The notes under the pieces were generated by a model. The model was not told where the DNA came from. It ran no database searches and worked only from the letters and a program-made list of their open reading frames with translations. Shown piece by piece: positions 28,447-38,611 of a stretch of 60,925 bases of DNA; positions within the stretch are counted from its first letter, which is position 1; each line of letters starts with the position of its first letter. Origin of the DNA: Burkholderiaceae bacterium. GTDB taxonomy: Bacteria; Pseudomonadota; Gammaproteobacteria; Burkholderiales; Burkholderiaceae_D. The stretch lies in NCBI GenBank assembly GCA_019745005.1, contig JAIETO010000003.1, positions 1-60,925 on the forward strand, written 5' to 3'. The position numbers and the translations under genes were made by a program.

Positions 28447-28914
28447 ATGAGTAACCAAGAAGAATCGGCGGCGTTACAGCAAAGCCTTGCAAGTCTGCCG
28501 CGCCCCATTGTGATGACGAATGGCGTGTTCGATATTCTGCACCGTGGTCATGTCACCTATCTAGCCGCAGCGAAGAAACTGGGCGCGTCTTTAGTGGTGG
28601 CAGTGAATACGGACGCATCGGTCAAGCGATTAGGAAAAGGCGATGACCGGCCCGTTAACACCTGTGCGGATAGGATAGCGGTGTTAGAAGCATTAAGAGC
28701 TGTTGATTTGGTTTTTTCGTTCGAAGAAGATACGGCTTTAGCTGCAGTCAACGCGGTTCGGCCAGATATTTATGTGAAGGGCGGCGATTACCAAATGGAT
28801 GCCATCCCTGAAGGAAAAGCAGTGCTGGCCTATGGCGGACAAGTGGCGGCAATTGCGTTTGAATTTGACCGTTCAACCAGCCAACTATTGAATAAAGTGC
28901 GCGCTCAATCTTAA
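28447..28914 (+). CDS. rfaE2: D-glycero-beta-D-manno-heptose 1-phosphate adenylyltransferase
   Basis: 155 residues, matching the stand-alone adenylyltransferase half of HldE. Forms ADP-heptose for the lipopolysaccharide inner core. The nucleotidyltransferase fold is shown by VMTNGVFDILHRGHVTYLAAAKKLG (the HxGH motif), VAVNTDASVKRLGKG, RIAVLEALRAVDLV, IYVKGGDYQ and the closing FDRSTSQLLNKVRAQS. The separate kinase (RfaE1) must lie elsewhere. It ends 13 bases before a short coupled frame and the Hpt gene, so they could share a transcript. Confidence 0.95.
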   Translation: MSNQEESAALQQSLASLPRPIVMTNGVFDILHRGHVTYLAAAKKLGASLVVAVNTDASVKRLGKGDDRPVNTCADRIAVLEALRAVDLVFSFEEDTALAAVNAVRPDIYVKGGDYQMDAIPEGKAVLAYGGQVAAIAFEFDRSTSQLLNKVRAQS

Positions 28915-28927
28915 CGAGGAAAATGGC

Positions 28928-29011
28928 ATGTTCCGCGTCGTTGATGTTTTTCAAATGCAGAAAGCAAATGTGACGCGTTACCGAAACGCGATGATGGGAG
29001 TGCTTCGATGA
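28928..29011 (+). CDS. Possible 27-residue leader peptide coupled to the Hpt gene
   Basis: MFRVVDVFQMQKANVTRYRN is followed by AMMGVLR and TGA. GAGGAAAATGG gives a good ribosome site. Its stop overlaps the next start exactly as ATGA (29008-29011), the classic coupling arrangement used repeatedly in this window. No homolog recognised. Either a real small protein, or a translated leader that controls ribosome access to the Hpt gene, or chance. Confidence 0.4.
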   Translation: MFRVVDVFQMQKANVTRYRNAMMGVLR

Positions 29012-29775
29012 AAGAAGTCAAAGCCATGCTGGCGGCCTTGCGTTTGAATTATTTACGCGATCTGCCCTCCCATATCGACGAATTAGAAGAGTTAGTGCTT
29101 GAGTTGGAACGCGAAGGTTTTGACCTTGAGCGTTGCCGCGAATTGTATCGGCGCGTGCATAGTTTGAAAGGCAGCGGGGGCACTTACGGCATGCACACTT
29201 TGTCCGACGTCTGCCACCCGTTTGAAGATTGCTTATCAAACCTCATCGAGCAACCCAATTTGTTGAAGAGCAGCTTCTTGCCCTTGGCCCTGCAATACAT
29301 CGATTTATTGCGCCAGGTTGTAACGATTTATAGCGACGGCGCAGAACCTGGCGCAGAAACGAAACAAGCGCTTCAAGCATTGCGACTTTCATCATCCAAA
29401 GCGAGTTTGTCAGCCCTGCTGGTAGAGGGCTCCGAAGTGATTGCTGGCTTACTTAAAGATGTGTTGAAGGACCAAGGTTTTAGGATTGAGATATTCGACG
29501 ATGGCTATCTGGCACTAGGACGAGCCTTGTCAGAGCACTTTGATTTGATCGCCACCAGCCAAGAAACCAAGCGCTTAAATGGACAAGCACTGATCAGTGC
29601 CGTACAAAAATCGAGCCTCCGTACCAGCGTCACTAAAACAATTCTAATGACGAGCATGCAAACCAAAGCCGGTGCGGGTGGGCCGGATTTTGTGTTGCAT
29701 AAAGATGCACAACTAAAAGAAAAATTTCGTGCGATCGTGCAAGAACTCGTGCACGCGCATCAACTGCCCAGCTAA
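29008..29775 (+). CDS. Histidine-phosphotransfer (Hpt) protein with degenerate receiver-like domain
   Basis: 255 residues. The N-terminal Hpt domain (1-115) has the phosphorylatable His51 in [18 protein letters not shown]. The C-terminal part (about 131-250) has the secondary-structure pattern of a response-regulator receiver ([37 protein letters not shown] ... [23 protein letters not shown] ... [11 protein letters not shown] ... [20 protein letters not shown]). At the phosphoacceptor position it reads FDLIATSQE, with no Asp at the strand end, and the N-terminal acidic pair is replaced (LLVEGSE). It is therefore a pseudo-receiver. Convergent with cheB (4-base overlap of the stops), so it likely belongs to the chemosensory system as a phosphate sink or adaptor; inference. 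Confidence 0.8.
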   Translation: MKEVKAMLAALRLNYLRDLPSHIDELEELVLELEREGFDLERCRELYRRVHSLKGSGGTYGMHTLSDVCHPFEDCLSNLIEQPNLLKSSFLPLALQYIDLLRQVVTIYSDGAEPGAETKQALQALRLSSSKASLSALLVEGSEVIAGLLKDVLKDQGFRIEIFDDGYLALGRALSEHFDLIATSQETKRLNGQALISAVQKSSLRTSVTKTILMTSMQTKAGAGGPDFVLHKDAQLKEKFRAIVQELVHAHQLPS

Positions 29776-30869
29776 CGATATTTTTTGCTGAAGTCTTCTA
29801 TCATGCCGCCAATTTGCGACAAGGGCAGTATCTTGTCTACCGCGCCTAATTTAACCGCTTCTTTGGGCATGCCGTAGACGACACAACTTTTTTCGTCTTG
29901 CGCGATCGTTTCAGCACCTGCGTCATGCATTTCTTTTAGACCGAGTGCACCATCGTCACCCATGCCGGTCATGATAATGCCCAACGCATTTCGCCCTGCA
30001 CACTTAGCGACTGTGCGAAATAGCACATCGACTGATGGCCGGTGCCGATTAACTGGTGGCGCATCTAAAATTTCAACGTGATACTGTGCGCCCTTTTGTT
30101 TGACCACCATGTGCCGACCGCCAGGCGCGATTAAGGCGCGCCCCGGAATAACACGATCTCCGTTTTTTGCTTCTAAAACTTCAAGCTCACACACTTGGTT
30201 TAACCTGTCGGCGAAAGCGGCAGTAAATACCTCTGGCATATGCTGCACTATGACCATGCCGGCCACAGTGCGGGAAAGCGTCCTTAGCACCACCTCCAAG
30301 GCTTGCGTGCCCCCCGTGGAAGTGCCGATGGCAATTAATTTCTCTGTGGTCACACTGAGATTCGCCGCCCCAAGTTCATGCAGCGTAGGTGGTGTGATCA
30401 CCGCATCCATTGAAAGCTTGGCGGGCACATTGCTCATCATTGCCATGGCTTTCATATGGCGCATATCCGAGGCGGCAGCCTCTTTCACAACGTGAATGAT
30501 GTCAACAGCATCTTGCTCGAAGAAGTTTTTTAAGCCACCACGCGGTTTGGTAATGATAGAAATAGCGCCCGCCGCCATCGCTTGCATGGATGTCGCGCAA
30601 GCATTGCTGGTAAGACTAGAACAGATGATGACGGCAGTGGGTCGCACCGACATAATCTTTTTCAAGAACGAAATGCCATCCATGCGCGGCATTTCAACAT
30701 CCAAAATAATCACGTCAGGCCACTTCACATTCATTTTGTCCATGGCGAAAATAGGATCTGATGCAGCAGCGATGACTTCGATTTCTGCATCTTTATTCAA
30801 GATATTGGTTAAGACTTGCCGAACTACGGCGGAGTCATCTACCAACATCACATTGATCTTCTTTTTCAT
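29772..30869 (-). CDS. cheB: Chemotaxis-specific protein-glutamate methylesterase/glutamine deamidase CheB
   Basis: 365 residues from ATG 30869, which overlaps the cheD stop as ATGA. Removes methyl groups from receptor glutamates in adaptation. The receiver domain (1-125) has [14 protein letters not shown] and phospho-Asp in [14 protein letters not shown], with KPRGG near its end. The C-terminal esterase (175-365) has the catalytic Ser in [15 protein letters not shown], His in [18 protein letters not shown] and Asp in [15 protein letters not shown]. All residues needed for activity are present. Last gene of the minus-strand chemosensory operon. Confidence 0.96.
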   Translation of the reverse strand: MKKKINVMLVDDSAVVRQVLTNILNKDAEIEVIAAASDPIFAMDKMNVKWPDVIILDVEMPRMDGISFLKKIMSVRPTAVIICSSLTSNACATSMQAMAAGAISIITKPRGGLKNFFEQDAVDIIHVVKEAAASDMRHMKAMAMMSNVPAKLSMDAVITPPTLHELGAANLSVTTEKLIAIGTSTGGTQALEVVLRTLSRTVAGMVIVQHMPEVFTAAFADRLNQVCELEVLEAKNGDRVIPGRALIAPGGRHMVVKQKGAQYHVEILDAPPVNRHRPSVDVLFRTVAKCAGRNALGIIMTGMGDDGALGLKEMHDAGAETIAQDEKSCVVYGMPKEAVKLGAVDKILPLSQIGGMIEDFSKKYR

Positions 30870-31360
30870 GGCGTTATCATCTTCTCGACGTGCTTCACCC
30901 AAACATCGCCCGACCAGCAGTCGAACATAATGTTTCTTCTGCCATTGCCGCCCATATGTTCGTTCATGATTTGAAAGCCATGTTTGGCGAGCAGTTCTTT
31001 TCCAGCGAGTACATTGCGATCAGGCACAGAAAATACGCGTTTGTCTTGATCAGGAAACTGGTTACCGCCGCCGAATATTTTGGCGTGGTATTCGCTAGGT
31101 TTGGTGAACGATTTTTTGATTTCTTGTAAAAAAAGTTGAATCACATCTGCCGCAAAGCGACCATCAAGTTCTAGTGACGTCGTGCGCCGCGTCCGCTCCG
31201 GCAGCATGTAGTGACACATGCCGCCAATCAGCTTTTGTGGGTGCCAAATCGTGATCGCCACGCAAGAACCAAGTATGGTGCGAATACGCGTATCGCGGTC
31301 GCCGAAATAAAATTCGCCCGGTTGCAAAAAAATATCGATGTAAAAGTTAGGCGCTGTCAT
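30866..31360 (-). CDS. cheD: Chemoreceptor glutamine deamidase CheD
   Basis: 164 residues. Deamidates receptor glutamines and in many systems interacts with CheC-type phosphatases or receptors. The catalytic Cys lies in [12 protein letters not shown], and the His in [10 protein letters not shown]; a Thr follows in the family's third motif. [21 protein letters not shown] and the closing [16 protein letters not shown] are typical. Between cheR and cheB, overlapping cheB by four bases. No CheC or CheZ gene is visible in the cluster. Confidence 0.94.
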   Translation of the reverse strand: MTAPNFYIDIFLQPGEFYFGDRDTRIRTILGSCVAITIWHPQKLIGGMCHYMLPERTRRTTSLELDGRFAADVIQLFLQEIKKSFTKPSEYHAKIFGGGNQFPDQDKRVFSVPDRNVLAGKELLAKHGFQIMNEHMGGNGRRNIMFDCWSGDVWVKHVEKMITP

Positions 31361-31400
31361 GGCTTCGCATTTGTGTTTGCGCTTGGGCGCGACATCTCGG

Positions 31401-32267
31401 TTATCTTGGGCCTGGTTGGGTTTGCGTATATTGGTAAATTGAGGGGCTTAAGGCTATCAAGGGCGTGTCTAAACCGTTCAAGGTTTCCGAGTGGCTGATC
31501 ATAAAATAACCACCTGGGCGCAACAATTCGACCAAGCGTTGAATCAATTTCTGCTTTGTATCGTGACTAAAATAAATCATGACATTGCGCAAAAAGATCA
31601 CATCAAACATGCCAAGGTCTGGCAGGTGTTGGTTCAAGTTTGCTACGCGAAAATTCACCTTAGCCCGTAATGCCTTGTCAATCAAAAGAAAGTCGGTGTA
31701 TTCATCGCGGCCTTTCAAGCAATACTTTCGCAGCATCGCACGAGGAATTTTCTCGCTCGCCGCTAGCGGATACAGTGCACGCTTGGCTTTGTCAACGACA
31801 CGAGTGGAAATATCGGTGCCTAGTACCTCCCAATTTCCCGCGGGGAAAAATTCGGCGGCGCACATAGCAATACTATATGCCTCTTCGCCACTAGAACTTG
31901 CCGCACTCCAAATACGAAACGGGCGCGCCTCTTTGTGCAGTGGAAAAACCTGTCGGCTTAGAAAATCGAAATGCTTATTTTCACGAAAAAAATAAGTTTC
32001 GTTGGTGGTGAGTAAATCAATCGCCATGGTTGTTTCGTCTTCATAACCCGGCGCACCAAGCAATTTGAAATAGTCGCTGTAGTTGTTGAGCTTGCGAAAA
32101 CGTAGGCGTTTGTCTAGTCGCCCCATCACTAAGGCTTGTTTGCTATTGTTTAAACTGATGCCAGCTCGCTCGAACAAAAAGCGTGAAATCCAGTCGAATT
32201 CACTCTTGGTCAGCGGCGCTGGCGTTCCTACGCTGGTTGCCCGTGCAGATCTTGACGGCAGGTTCAT
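31401..32267 (-). CDS. cheR: Chemoreceptor methyltransferase CheR
   Basis: 288 residues. S-adenosylmethionine-dependent methylation of receptor glutamates. The N-terminal helical domain starts near LTKSEFDWISRFLFERAGISL. The catalytic domain shows TTNETYFFRENKHFDFL, the SAM loop FRIWSAASSSGEEAYSIAM, VLGTDISTRVVDKAKRALY, and FDVIFLRNVMIYF. No TPR extension. It starts 27 bases after cheW. The C-terminal receptor tail binding subdomain between conserved motifs looks normal. Confidence 0.96.
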   Translation of the reverse strand: MNLPSRSARATSVGTPAPLTKSEFDWISRFLFERAGISLNNSKQALVMGRLDKRLRFRKLNNYSDYFKLLGAPGYEDETTMAIDLLTTNETYFFRENKHFDFLSRQVFPLHKEARPFRIWSAASSSGEEAYSIAMCAAEFFPAGNWEVLGTDISTRVVDKAKRALYPLAASEKIPRAMLRKYCLKGRDEYTDFLLIDKALRAKVNFRVANLNQHLPDLGMFDVIFLRNVMIYFSHDTKQKLIQRLVELLRPGGYFMISHSETLNGLDTPLIALSPSIYQYTQTQPGPR

Positions 32268-32293
32268 TGAAGACGCTAACTAAGCCCAGTTTG

Positions 32294-32866
32294 TTAATCG
32301 ATTTGACTTTGTGTTTTGCCGGCAGAATCTGTTTCATTGAGGCCTTGTGCGATACCCGCCATTTCTTGCATTGACAGCACTTGTTCGAGTTTAAGCACGA
32401 CAATAAATTTTCCGTTTTGCTTGGCCATGCCGCTGATGAAGTCGGGCCGAACTTGAGCACCAAACGAGGGTGGTGGTTCTATATCGCTAGCGTCAATATC
32501 GACCACTTCATTGACTGCATCCACCATGATGCCCAGTTGCTGAAGCTCGTCATCTTCTTGTGGTAGTTCCACCAAAACAATGCTGGTGCGACGGGCAACG
32601 CTGGTAAGCCCCCGCCCGAAGCGGGCAGCGAGGTCAATCACGGGAACTACTCGCCCTCGCAAATTGATGACGCCACGCACAAAAGTGGGCATCATAGGTA
32701 CGCTGGTCAACTCACCAAACTGAATGATCTCTTTGATGTTGACGATACTCAACGCATACGTATCACCCATCAACATAAAAGTTAAGTACTGTGCTGTATC
32801 CACCTGTTGCGCAACCCCTGTTGCGACGAGGCGCGTTCCAGACTTGTTCTCAATCACGGCTCCCAT
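32294..32866 (-). CDS. cheW: Chemotaxis coupling protein CheW
   Basis: 190 residues. It links receptors to CheA through an SH3-like double barrel: YLTFMLMGDTYALSIVNIKEIIQFGELTSVPMMPTFVRGVINLRGRVVPVIDLAARFG, then VDAVNEVVDIDASDIEPPPSFGAQVRPDFISGMAKQNGKFIVVLKLEQVL. It has a 25-residue N-terminal extension before the domain and a 25-residue tail after it. GAGGTGG precedes the ATG. It lies 9 bases after the large receptor gene and is clearly cotranscribed. Confidence 0.95.
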   Translation of the reverse strand: MGAVIENKSGTRLVATGVAQQVDTAQYLTFMLMGDTYALSIVNIKEIIQFGELTSVPMMPTFVRGVINLRGRVVPVIDLAARFGRGLTSVARRTSIVLVELPQEDDELQQLGIMVDAVNEVVDIDASDIEPPPSFGAQVRPDFISGMAKQNGKFIVVLKLEQVLSMQEMAGIAQGLNETDSAGKTQSQID

Positions 32867-32875
32867 GGACCACCT

Positions 32876-35590
32876 CTAAAATCGTTCAAATTTCGATTCA
32901 TCGACGCCTACCATGGGTAGGTTTCTCGGGCGCTTGGTGTTCTTGATATGTCGGCCCTGCCCGTTACTAAACGAGGCTTGATGTGGGTGTCTATTGGTTT
33001 TTTCTTCGAAGGCATCGTGCGGCGCGTGGCGGCCATTTTGCCCAATATCAAAAAAGCCAATGAGATCCATGAGTTGTTCCGCTTGGCTGGTCATTTCCTC
33101 AGAGGTAGCAGCTAATTCCTCGCTTGACGACGCGTTTTGCTGCGTAATTTGGTTCATCTGATTCATCGCCATATTAATTTGGCCAACCCCCGCTGATTGC
33201 TCTTGTGAAGCGGCGGCAATCTCTTGTACCAAGTCCGAAGTGCGGCCTATGCCGGGCACGATATCGTCGATTAAGCTGCCCGCGCGTTCGGCTGTCTTCA
33301 CACTGCCGCTTGCCAGGTCACCAATTTCTCGTGCGGCGATTTGGCTGCGTTCTGCTAGCTTACGCACTTCCGCCGCAACCACAGCAAAGCCTTTGCCATG
33401 CTCACCTGCGCGTGCTGCTTCAATCGCGGCGTTTAATGCCAGCATATTGGTTTGGTAGGCGATGTCGTCAATGATGCTAATTTTTGAGGCGATCTCTTTC
33501 ATCGCTGAGACGGTATGTCGGACTGCTTCGCCACCTTCGTTCGCTTCTTTCGATGCTTTGCCGGCAATACCATCAGTGACCTTCGCATTTTCAGCATTTT
33601 GATTAATGCCCGCTGCCATTTGCTCGATACTGGCGCTGGTTTCTTCTACACTGGCCGCTTGTTCGCTGGCTGCTTGCGAGAGCGATTGGGAGGTCGCACT
33701 GATTTGTTCGGCTGCATTGGAAAGCGCATCCGTTGCGTTAATGACGTCCGCCACAATTTGCGATAACTTCTCAACGGTGTCATTGCTGGCGACTTTAAGC
33801 GCCTCAAAGGTGCCAGAAAACTCTTTGTCGATAGACTGGGTGAGATCGCCTTCCGCCATCGCTGCAAGTACGCGCAACAATTCATTTAAGGCTTCTTCAT
33901 TGGTCGCGACTAATCGATTCACATTCACGCTAAGCGCCTTAAAGAATCCCGTTTTGTCCGCTTCGTTGATGCGCAAAGAAAAGTCACCCAGTACCGCTTT
34001 TTCAACAATATGGGCGACTTCTCTCTCAACGCCAACCTCCGCGGTTCTATCGGTCCACTCAAGCACAGTGCCGAGGCGATCACCAGCAGCATTGAAGACG
34101 GGACTTAAGGCAGAGGCGAAGATTTTTGAACTAATGCTTAATTGCTCACGATGGGTGGCAGCGAGATTGCTGAGGAGTTGTTTATGTTCTGTGGTGTGCC
34201 CGTGCAATTCGTCCGTCGTTGAACCGATCAGATTACCCGCATTAAAAGTCGGAATGGTCTGTCGAATATCAGTTTCTGCTCCGCGCAACATATTTTGCAT
34301 GGCGTTGTTGGCATAGATCACTTTCCTATCGTTATCCGCCAGCATCACGTTGGTTGAGACGTTGTCTAAAGCGATGCGAATTCGCAAATTTTCGTTGGCA
34401 ATCTTTTCCGCTTGTTCAACGTTCATGCGAATATTGTTAACCATCGTTTGTAAGCTGGCGGCGATACTGCTTTCATCATTGTCGCGCAGTTGAATGGTGG
34501 CATTTAAATCACCATCAGCAACTTGTCGGGCAAACTTGACGACTGCAGTGGGTTCTTGACCAATTTGGCGAATAATCATGCTGATCATGAACCAAGCCAA
34601 AAACACCACGATACCAAGCAACAAGCCACTCAGGATCAGCGTGTTCGTGCGTGCTGTTTTCGCCTCTTTGACGCGCCAGCTCGTTCTACTCTCTAGTTCT
34701 TTGATAAGTGATTGTCCAAATGCGTAGTTGCCGTCGATGACGGTGGTCATGCGTTGAAAATAAACTTTCGGATCGAGTTCAATTTTTCCTTTTTCGACGA
34801 TTTCTTCACGTACCAATTGCATGGCTTCAGTGACCAAGGCTTGTTGCTCTTTAAATTTTGCTCCGATCGTCGGCGCGTAATCAGCGTTTGCTGCGAGTAA
34901 CTTGTCGACGGTGAGTTGCACACGCTCTTGCCGGTCTTTCACGAGTGCAAGCTTCGCCCCTAAAATTTCTCTGTCAACCGCCGAGATTTGCTTTTTACCT
35001 AAAATAAATGCACCCGTTGCTCTGGCTAATCCAATTTCTTCAGTCCACCGTAAGACGGTGTCGGTGGCTAAATTCATGAGGAAGTAACTGGAGCCATCTG
35101 GGCTAAGAAGCAAGCCACTGCGATCAGCAATCGCGTCGACAAGGTTAATTATTTCTCGGATAATTTCTGTATGTTTTTCTAGACTCTCAGGCGCATTCAG
35201 TGTGTCTTTTTGGGCACTGAGCGCGAGCCAATGTTGCTTAATTTTGAGCGCCTCATCATCGAGTTTTAAGGATGATTGTGCTTTGATACTCGCGATCAGC
35301 GCATCCGCAGCCGCGTTGACTTCCAAAGTCGCCGCATCTCGCTGTGATAAAAGCGAATTGCTGCCATTGAGCACCGCGCCGTTTAGTCCTCGGTGTTTTT
35401 GCAACAACTGCATCATGCGGGCAGCGCTTGGTACGGTGGTCGCGCCATTGTATTCGCCTGCTGCGATCTCGACATCAGATGAAATACTTTTCAGAAATAG
35501 ATAAAAAGGCAGACCGGCGAGACCCAGCACGAAGATGCCAACCAGAACAAATTTCTGCCACATTTTCCAAGATTCGATGCGTGATTTCAT
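32876..35590 (-). CDS. Methyl-accepting chemotaxis protein with PAS and HAMP domains
   Basis: 904 residues. Of two ATGs six bases apart (35596 and 35590), the second is correctly placed behind TAGGAA. Membrane helix at about 13-31, a helical periplasmic sensor of about 280 residues ([29 protein letters not shown], resembling nitrate/nitrite-sensing-type helical bundles), second helix [23 protein letters not shown]. Then follow HAMP ([21 protein letters not shown]), a PAS-type domain ([25 protein letters not shown]), a second HAMP-like piece ([21 protein letters not shown]) and the signalling hairpin with tip [36 protein letters not shown]. The C-terminus ends KFERF, an aromatic-xx-aromatic tail reminiscent of the NWETF tether for CheR/CheB. 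Signal unknown. Confidence 0.93.
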   Translation of the reverse strand: MKSRIESWKMWQKFVLVGIFVLGLAGLPFYLFLKSISSDVEIAAGEYNGATTVPSAARMMQLLQKHRGLNGAVLNGSNSLLSQRDAATLEVNAAADALIASIKAQSSLKLDDEALKIKQHWLALSAQKDTLNAPESLEKHTEIIREIINLVDAIADRSGLLLSPDGSSYFLMNLATDTVLRWTEEIGLARATGAFILGKKQISAVDREILGAKLALVKDRQERVQLTVDKLLAANADYAPTIGAKFKEQQALVTEAMQLVREEIVEKGKIELDPKVYFQRMTTVIDGNYAFGQSLIKELESRTSWRVKEAKTARTNTLILSGLLLGIVVFLAWFMISMIIRQIGQEPTAVVKFARQVADGDLNATIQLRDNDESSIAASLQTMVNNIRMNVEQAEKIANENLRIRIALDNVSTNVMLADNDRKVIYANNAMQNMLRGAETDIRQTIPTFNAGNLIGSTTDELHGHTTEHKQLLSNLAATHREQLSISSKIFASALSPVFNAAGDRLGTVLEWTDRTAEVGVEREVAHIVEKAVLGDFSLRINEADKTGFFKALSVNVNRLVATNEEALNELLRVLAAMAEGDLTQSIDKEFSGTFEALKVASNDTVEKLSQIVADVINATDALSNAAEQISATSQSLSQAASEQAASVEETSASIEQMAAGINQNAENAKVTDGIAGKASKEANEGGEAVRHTVSAMKEIASKISIIDDIAYQTNMLALNAAIEAARAGEHGKGFAVVAAEVRKLAERSQIAAREIGDLASGSVKTAERAGSLIDDIVPGIGRTSDLVQEIAAASQEQSAGVGQINMAMNQMNQITQQNASSSEELAATSEEMTSQAEQLMDLIGFFDIGQNGRHAPHDAFEEKTNRHPHQASFSNGQGRHIKNTKRPRNLPMVGVDESKFERF

Positions 35591-35664
35591 GGTCATTTCC
35601 TATTTTTTAAAACTACTATTGGAACAATCTCACAATGTCTTGCTGGTCCGTCAGGCGAGTAAAT

Positions 35665-37893
35665 TTAATGTTCTAAATCGACACCAATGCGATGATGGCG
35701 TTGTTGTTCGCGCCGTAAATGATGTCTTAGCATTGTCGGCACACTGAGTATGAGTGCGACTTCACCATTGGCGAGTATGGTCGAGCCGCCGATACCTTGA
35801 ATATGCCCAAAAAGCGTGCCTAGTGGTTTGATTACGGTTTGAAACTCACCCATTAACTGGTCAACGATTAAGCCTGTTTTATTGCCATGGTCACCCACCA
35901 CAACGATATTTTGACGACGCGGTAAGTCGCCTTTGATATCAAAGTAATTGCGCAGCCGAATGAAAGGTAGTACCTCGCCGCGTAAGTCCATGAAATCGTG
36001 CGAAGCGAACTGTGCAGGAAGTTCAAGGCACTCAATCACTTGATCAAGCGGGATAACAAAACAGGCGTCTGCAACACTCACCAAGAAGCCATCGATAATT
36101 GCCAACGTAAGGGGCAGACGAATGCGCATGGTGGTGCCTACACCGAGCTGGCTTTCAATGTCGATGGTGCCGCGCAAAGCATTGACATTGCGCTTAACCA
36201 CATCCATGCCGACACCTCGGCCAGACAAGTTGGAAACCTGCTCGGCGGTCGAGAAGCCTGCTTCAAAAATGAGGTTGTAAATGTCTTTATCGCTGAGCAT
36301 TTCATCGTTGCTTACTAAGCCTCGCTCGATGGCTTTAGCCAGAATTTTTTCGCGATTCAGCCCGCCGCCATCATCACTGACTTCAATGACGATGCTGCCA
36401 GAATCATGAAATGCGTTGAGGCGTAATGTGCCATGTGGCGGCTTGCCCCGTGCCGCTCTTATTGCCGCAGATTCAATCCCGTGATCCATAGAGTTACGCA
36501 CCAGATGCATGAGCGGGTCGCCAATTTTCTCAACGATGGTTTTATCGACTTCTGTGTCGCCGCCTGCAATTTCTAACTGGATATCTTTATCGAGTTCAAG
36601 ACTCACATCACGTACGACGCGCTGAAACCGGCTAAAAGTGCTGCCAATGGGAACCATGCGCAATTGCAGCGCACTATCGCGCACCTCTTCAACCAAGCGC
36701 ATGACCTCGCTTGCCGACTCTGATAGCGCTGCGTCTTTAAAGCTAGTGGCGCGCAAATTGGTGCTTGCCCCTGCGATGACCAGCTCCCCGACGAGATCGA
36801 TTAATCGATCTAAGCGTTCCGCATCAACACGGATATTTTGCTTCTCGCGCGCTTTGGTTTCTCTGACTTGTTGCTGTTTGTTCAGCGCCGCATTCAGTAA
36901 TGGTTGTTGCAGCATTTCTTGCTTGACGAGGATTTCGCCTAGCGGTTCCTCTTTTTGCCTATCGTTGGTAGCCGTAAATTCATGCGCGGCACTTGATTTT
37001 TGTAAGCGTAAGCATTCGGCTAATTCGTGCTTGGTTAATACGCCACTCTTGATCAGAATCTCGCCCAACATGTCGGCGTCATCGGGCAAATGGCGGATGA
37101 TGTCGATGTACTCATCAATCTTGCTGTTGGGTGGAACGATGCGTATCGTGCTTTCTTCGCGAATAAATTCGAAGACATTTTCAATAGCTTCTTTTGTCGC
37201 GCTACTTTTTAAAACCACTTCGAAGCCGAGATAGCAGGTTTCCGCATCCATCTCTTCTAATGACGGTAGAGCATCAGCAATTGTGACGAGATTGATTACA
37301 TCGCCCAAGGTGCTGAGGTAGCGAATAAAAGAGAGTGGGTCCATGCCGTTGCGCAGGCAATCTGGTCCGAAGCGCAGCGACAAATACCAGTTGCCCGTGT
37401 CGACGACACCGCCGCCGCTCGCCTCTGGCTCTTGTTGAGTGCCACTTGAGATGACTAAATGCTGGGAATTTGCCTCGCCACTTTCAGGTCCGTTGAGGAA
37501 ACGGCGAAGTTGTTTGTGGATTGCAGCGCCTTGCGCGCTTTGCTCGGCGGTTTCCTGCGTCTTTCCTTTTGCAACCGCTTCGACCAGATTGGCGATGTGA
37601 TCGCGCGCCGGCAGTAGTGTGGCGATGAGTTGTGAGGACACGCTAATCTCGTGATTACGCAACATGTCGAGTACGCTTTCGACCACATGCGTAAATTGCA
37701 CAATATGCTCTAGCCCGAATAAGCCAGAAGAACCTTTGATCGTATGCGCTGCACGAAAAATCGCGCCAATGGCATCGTTGGGGTGCTCGTCATGTTCTAA
37801 ACCTAAAAGATGATCTTCCATGTCTTGCAACAGCTCGCGACTTTCTACGACAAAAGTCTCAAGTGCTGCTTTCATTTCATCTTCGAAGTTCAT
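35665..37893 (-). CDS. cheA: Chemotaxis histidine kinase CheA with unusual linker
   Basis: 742 residues. Hpt domain with phosphorylated His50 (FRAAHTIKGSSGLFG). Residues about 165-270 form a P2-like domain (WYLSLRFGPDCLRNGMDPLSFIRYLSTLGDV). Between this and the dimerisation helices are two copies of an MshEN-like motif, LGEILIKSGVLTKHELAECL and LGEILVKQEMLQQPLLNAAL. Then P3 (RVDAERLDRLIDLVGELVIAG), the kinase (MHLVRNSMDHGIES, VSDDGGGLNREKI, GRGVGMDVVKRNV) and a CheW-like P5 domain (MRIRLPLTLAIIDGFLV). Complete and presumably active. It lies between the STAS gene and the receptor gene. Confidence 0.96.
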   Translation of the reverse strand: MNFEDEMKAALETFVVESRELLQDMEDHLLGLEHDEHPNDAIGAIFRAAHTIKGSSGLFGLEHIVQFTHVVESVLDMLRNHEISVSSQLIATLLPARDHIANLVEAVAKGKTQETAEQSAQGAAIHKQLRRFLNGPESGEANSQHLVISSGTQQEPEASGGGVVDTGNWYLSLRFGPDCLRNGMDPLSFIRYLSTLGDVINLVTIADALPSLEEMDAETCYLGFEVVLKSSATKEAIENVFEFIREESTIRIVPPNSKIDEYIDIIRHLPDDADMLGEILIKSGVLTKHELAECLRLQKSSAAHEFTATNDRQKEEPLGEILVKQEMLQQPLLNAALNKQQQVRETKAREKQNIRVDAERLDRLIDLVGELVIAGASTNLRATSFKDAALSESASEVMRLVEEVRDSALQLRMVPIGSTFSRFQRVVRDVSLELDKDIQLEIAGGDTEVDKTIVEKIGDPLMHLVRNSMDHGIESAAIRAARGKPPHGTLRLNAFHDSGSIVIEVSDDGGGLNREKILAKAIERGLVSNDEMLSDKDIYNLIFEAGFSTAEQVSNLSGRGVGMDVVKRNVNALRGTIDIESQLGVGTTMRIRLPLTLAIIDGFLVSVADACFVIPLDQVIECLELPAQFASHDFMDLRGEVLPFIRLRNYFDIKGDLPRRQNIVVVGDHGNKTGLIVDQLMGEFQTVIKPLGTLFGHIQGIGGSTILANGEVALILSVPTMLRHHLRREQQRHHRIGVDLEH

Positions 37894-37915
37894 GCGCGCT
37901 CCGTGAGTGCATCGT

Positions 37916-38197
37916 TTAAGTCAAAATAATTTGATCGCCGAACGCGATGGTCATGTTGGTCATTTCCAAAATATCTAACACTGCTTTGCTATGCATGACA
38001 TAACTGAGCTTCTTACTCTTTTTTGCCGCTTCTGTTTTGAGCGCGATTAGTATTTGCAAGCCAGCGCTATCCATTTCATTGATTTGCGCAAGATTGAGTT
38101 CTAGTTCCGAGTCGCGGTCGAGAAGCGCATGCAGTGCAGCTTTCTCTGCCGCGGCAGTGTAGATAGTAAGCTCGCCTGAGATGGCATGTTTGAGCAT
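37916..38197 (-). CDS. STAS domain protein (anti-sigma-factor antagonist type)
   Basis: 93 residues, one STAS domain: GELTIYTAAAEKAALHALLDRDSELELNLAQINEMDSAGLQILIALKTEAAKKSKKLSYV. The serine of the phosphorylation loop is present (EMDSAGLQIL, equivalent to SpoIIAA). STAS proteins bind switch-kinase partners, but none is visible here. In some chemosensory clusters a STAS protein takes the place of an adaptor between receptor and CheA output. It is 22 bases upstream of cheA and 12 bases after cheY, so it belongs to this operon. Confidence 0.9.
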   Translation of the reverse strand: MLKHAISGELTIYTAAAEKAALHALLDRDSELELNLAQINEMDSAGLQILIALKTEAAKKSKKLSYVMHSKAVLDILEMTNMTIAFGDQIILT

Positions 38198-38209
38198 GAC
38201 CGATCGACC

Positions 38210-38578
38210 TTAAGGCAAAATTAATTTTGAGACAGCCGCTAACATTTGTGCGGGCTGAAATGGTTTTACGACCCAAGCTTTTGCGCCCGCAGCTTGACCT
38301 TGTAATTTTTTTCCTTCTTGCGATTCGGTCGTCAGCATGATGATGGGCGTAAATTTATACATCGGCAGTTTCTTGACTTCTTGGACGAATGTAATGCCAT
38401 CCATATTCGGCATGTTGACATCCGAAATAATCAAATGAACTTTTTGCCCCGTCAATTTCGCGAGTGCATCAACGCCATCTGCGCCTTCAATCACCGTATA
38501 ACCTGCACCGCGCAAGGCAAGGCTGACAACTTGTCGAACCGATGCGGAGTCATCCACAACTAAAACAGTTTTTGACAT
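38210..38578 (-). CDS. cheY: Single-domain response regulator CheY-like
   Basis: 122 residues from ATG 38578 behind TATGAGGTC; an upstream alternative start lacks a ribosome site. Receiver domain only: VLVVDDSASVRQVVSLALRGAGY with the acidic pair, phospho-Asp in HLIISDVNMPNMDGITF, Thr in IIMLTTES, Lys in WVVKPFQPAQM. Target could be flagellar motor, pili or another output; this cannot be told. In the operon directly before the STAS gene. Confidence 0.94.
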   Translation of the reverse strand: MSKTVLVVDDSASVRQVVSLALRGAGYTVIEGADGVDALAKLTGQKVHLIISDVNMPNMDGITFVQEVKKLPMYKFTPIIMLTTESQEGKKLQGQAAGAKAWVVKPFQPAQMLAAVSKLILP

Positions 38579-38611
38579 ACTGACCTCATAAAAAAATCGG
38601 TACAAAAAAGT

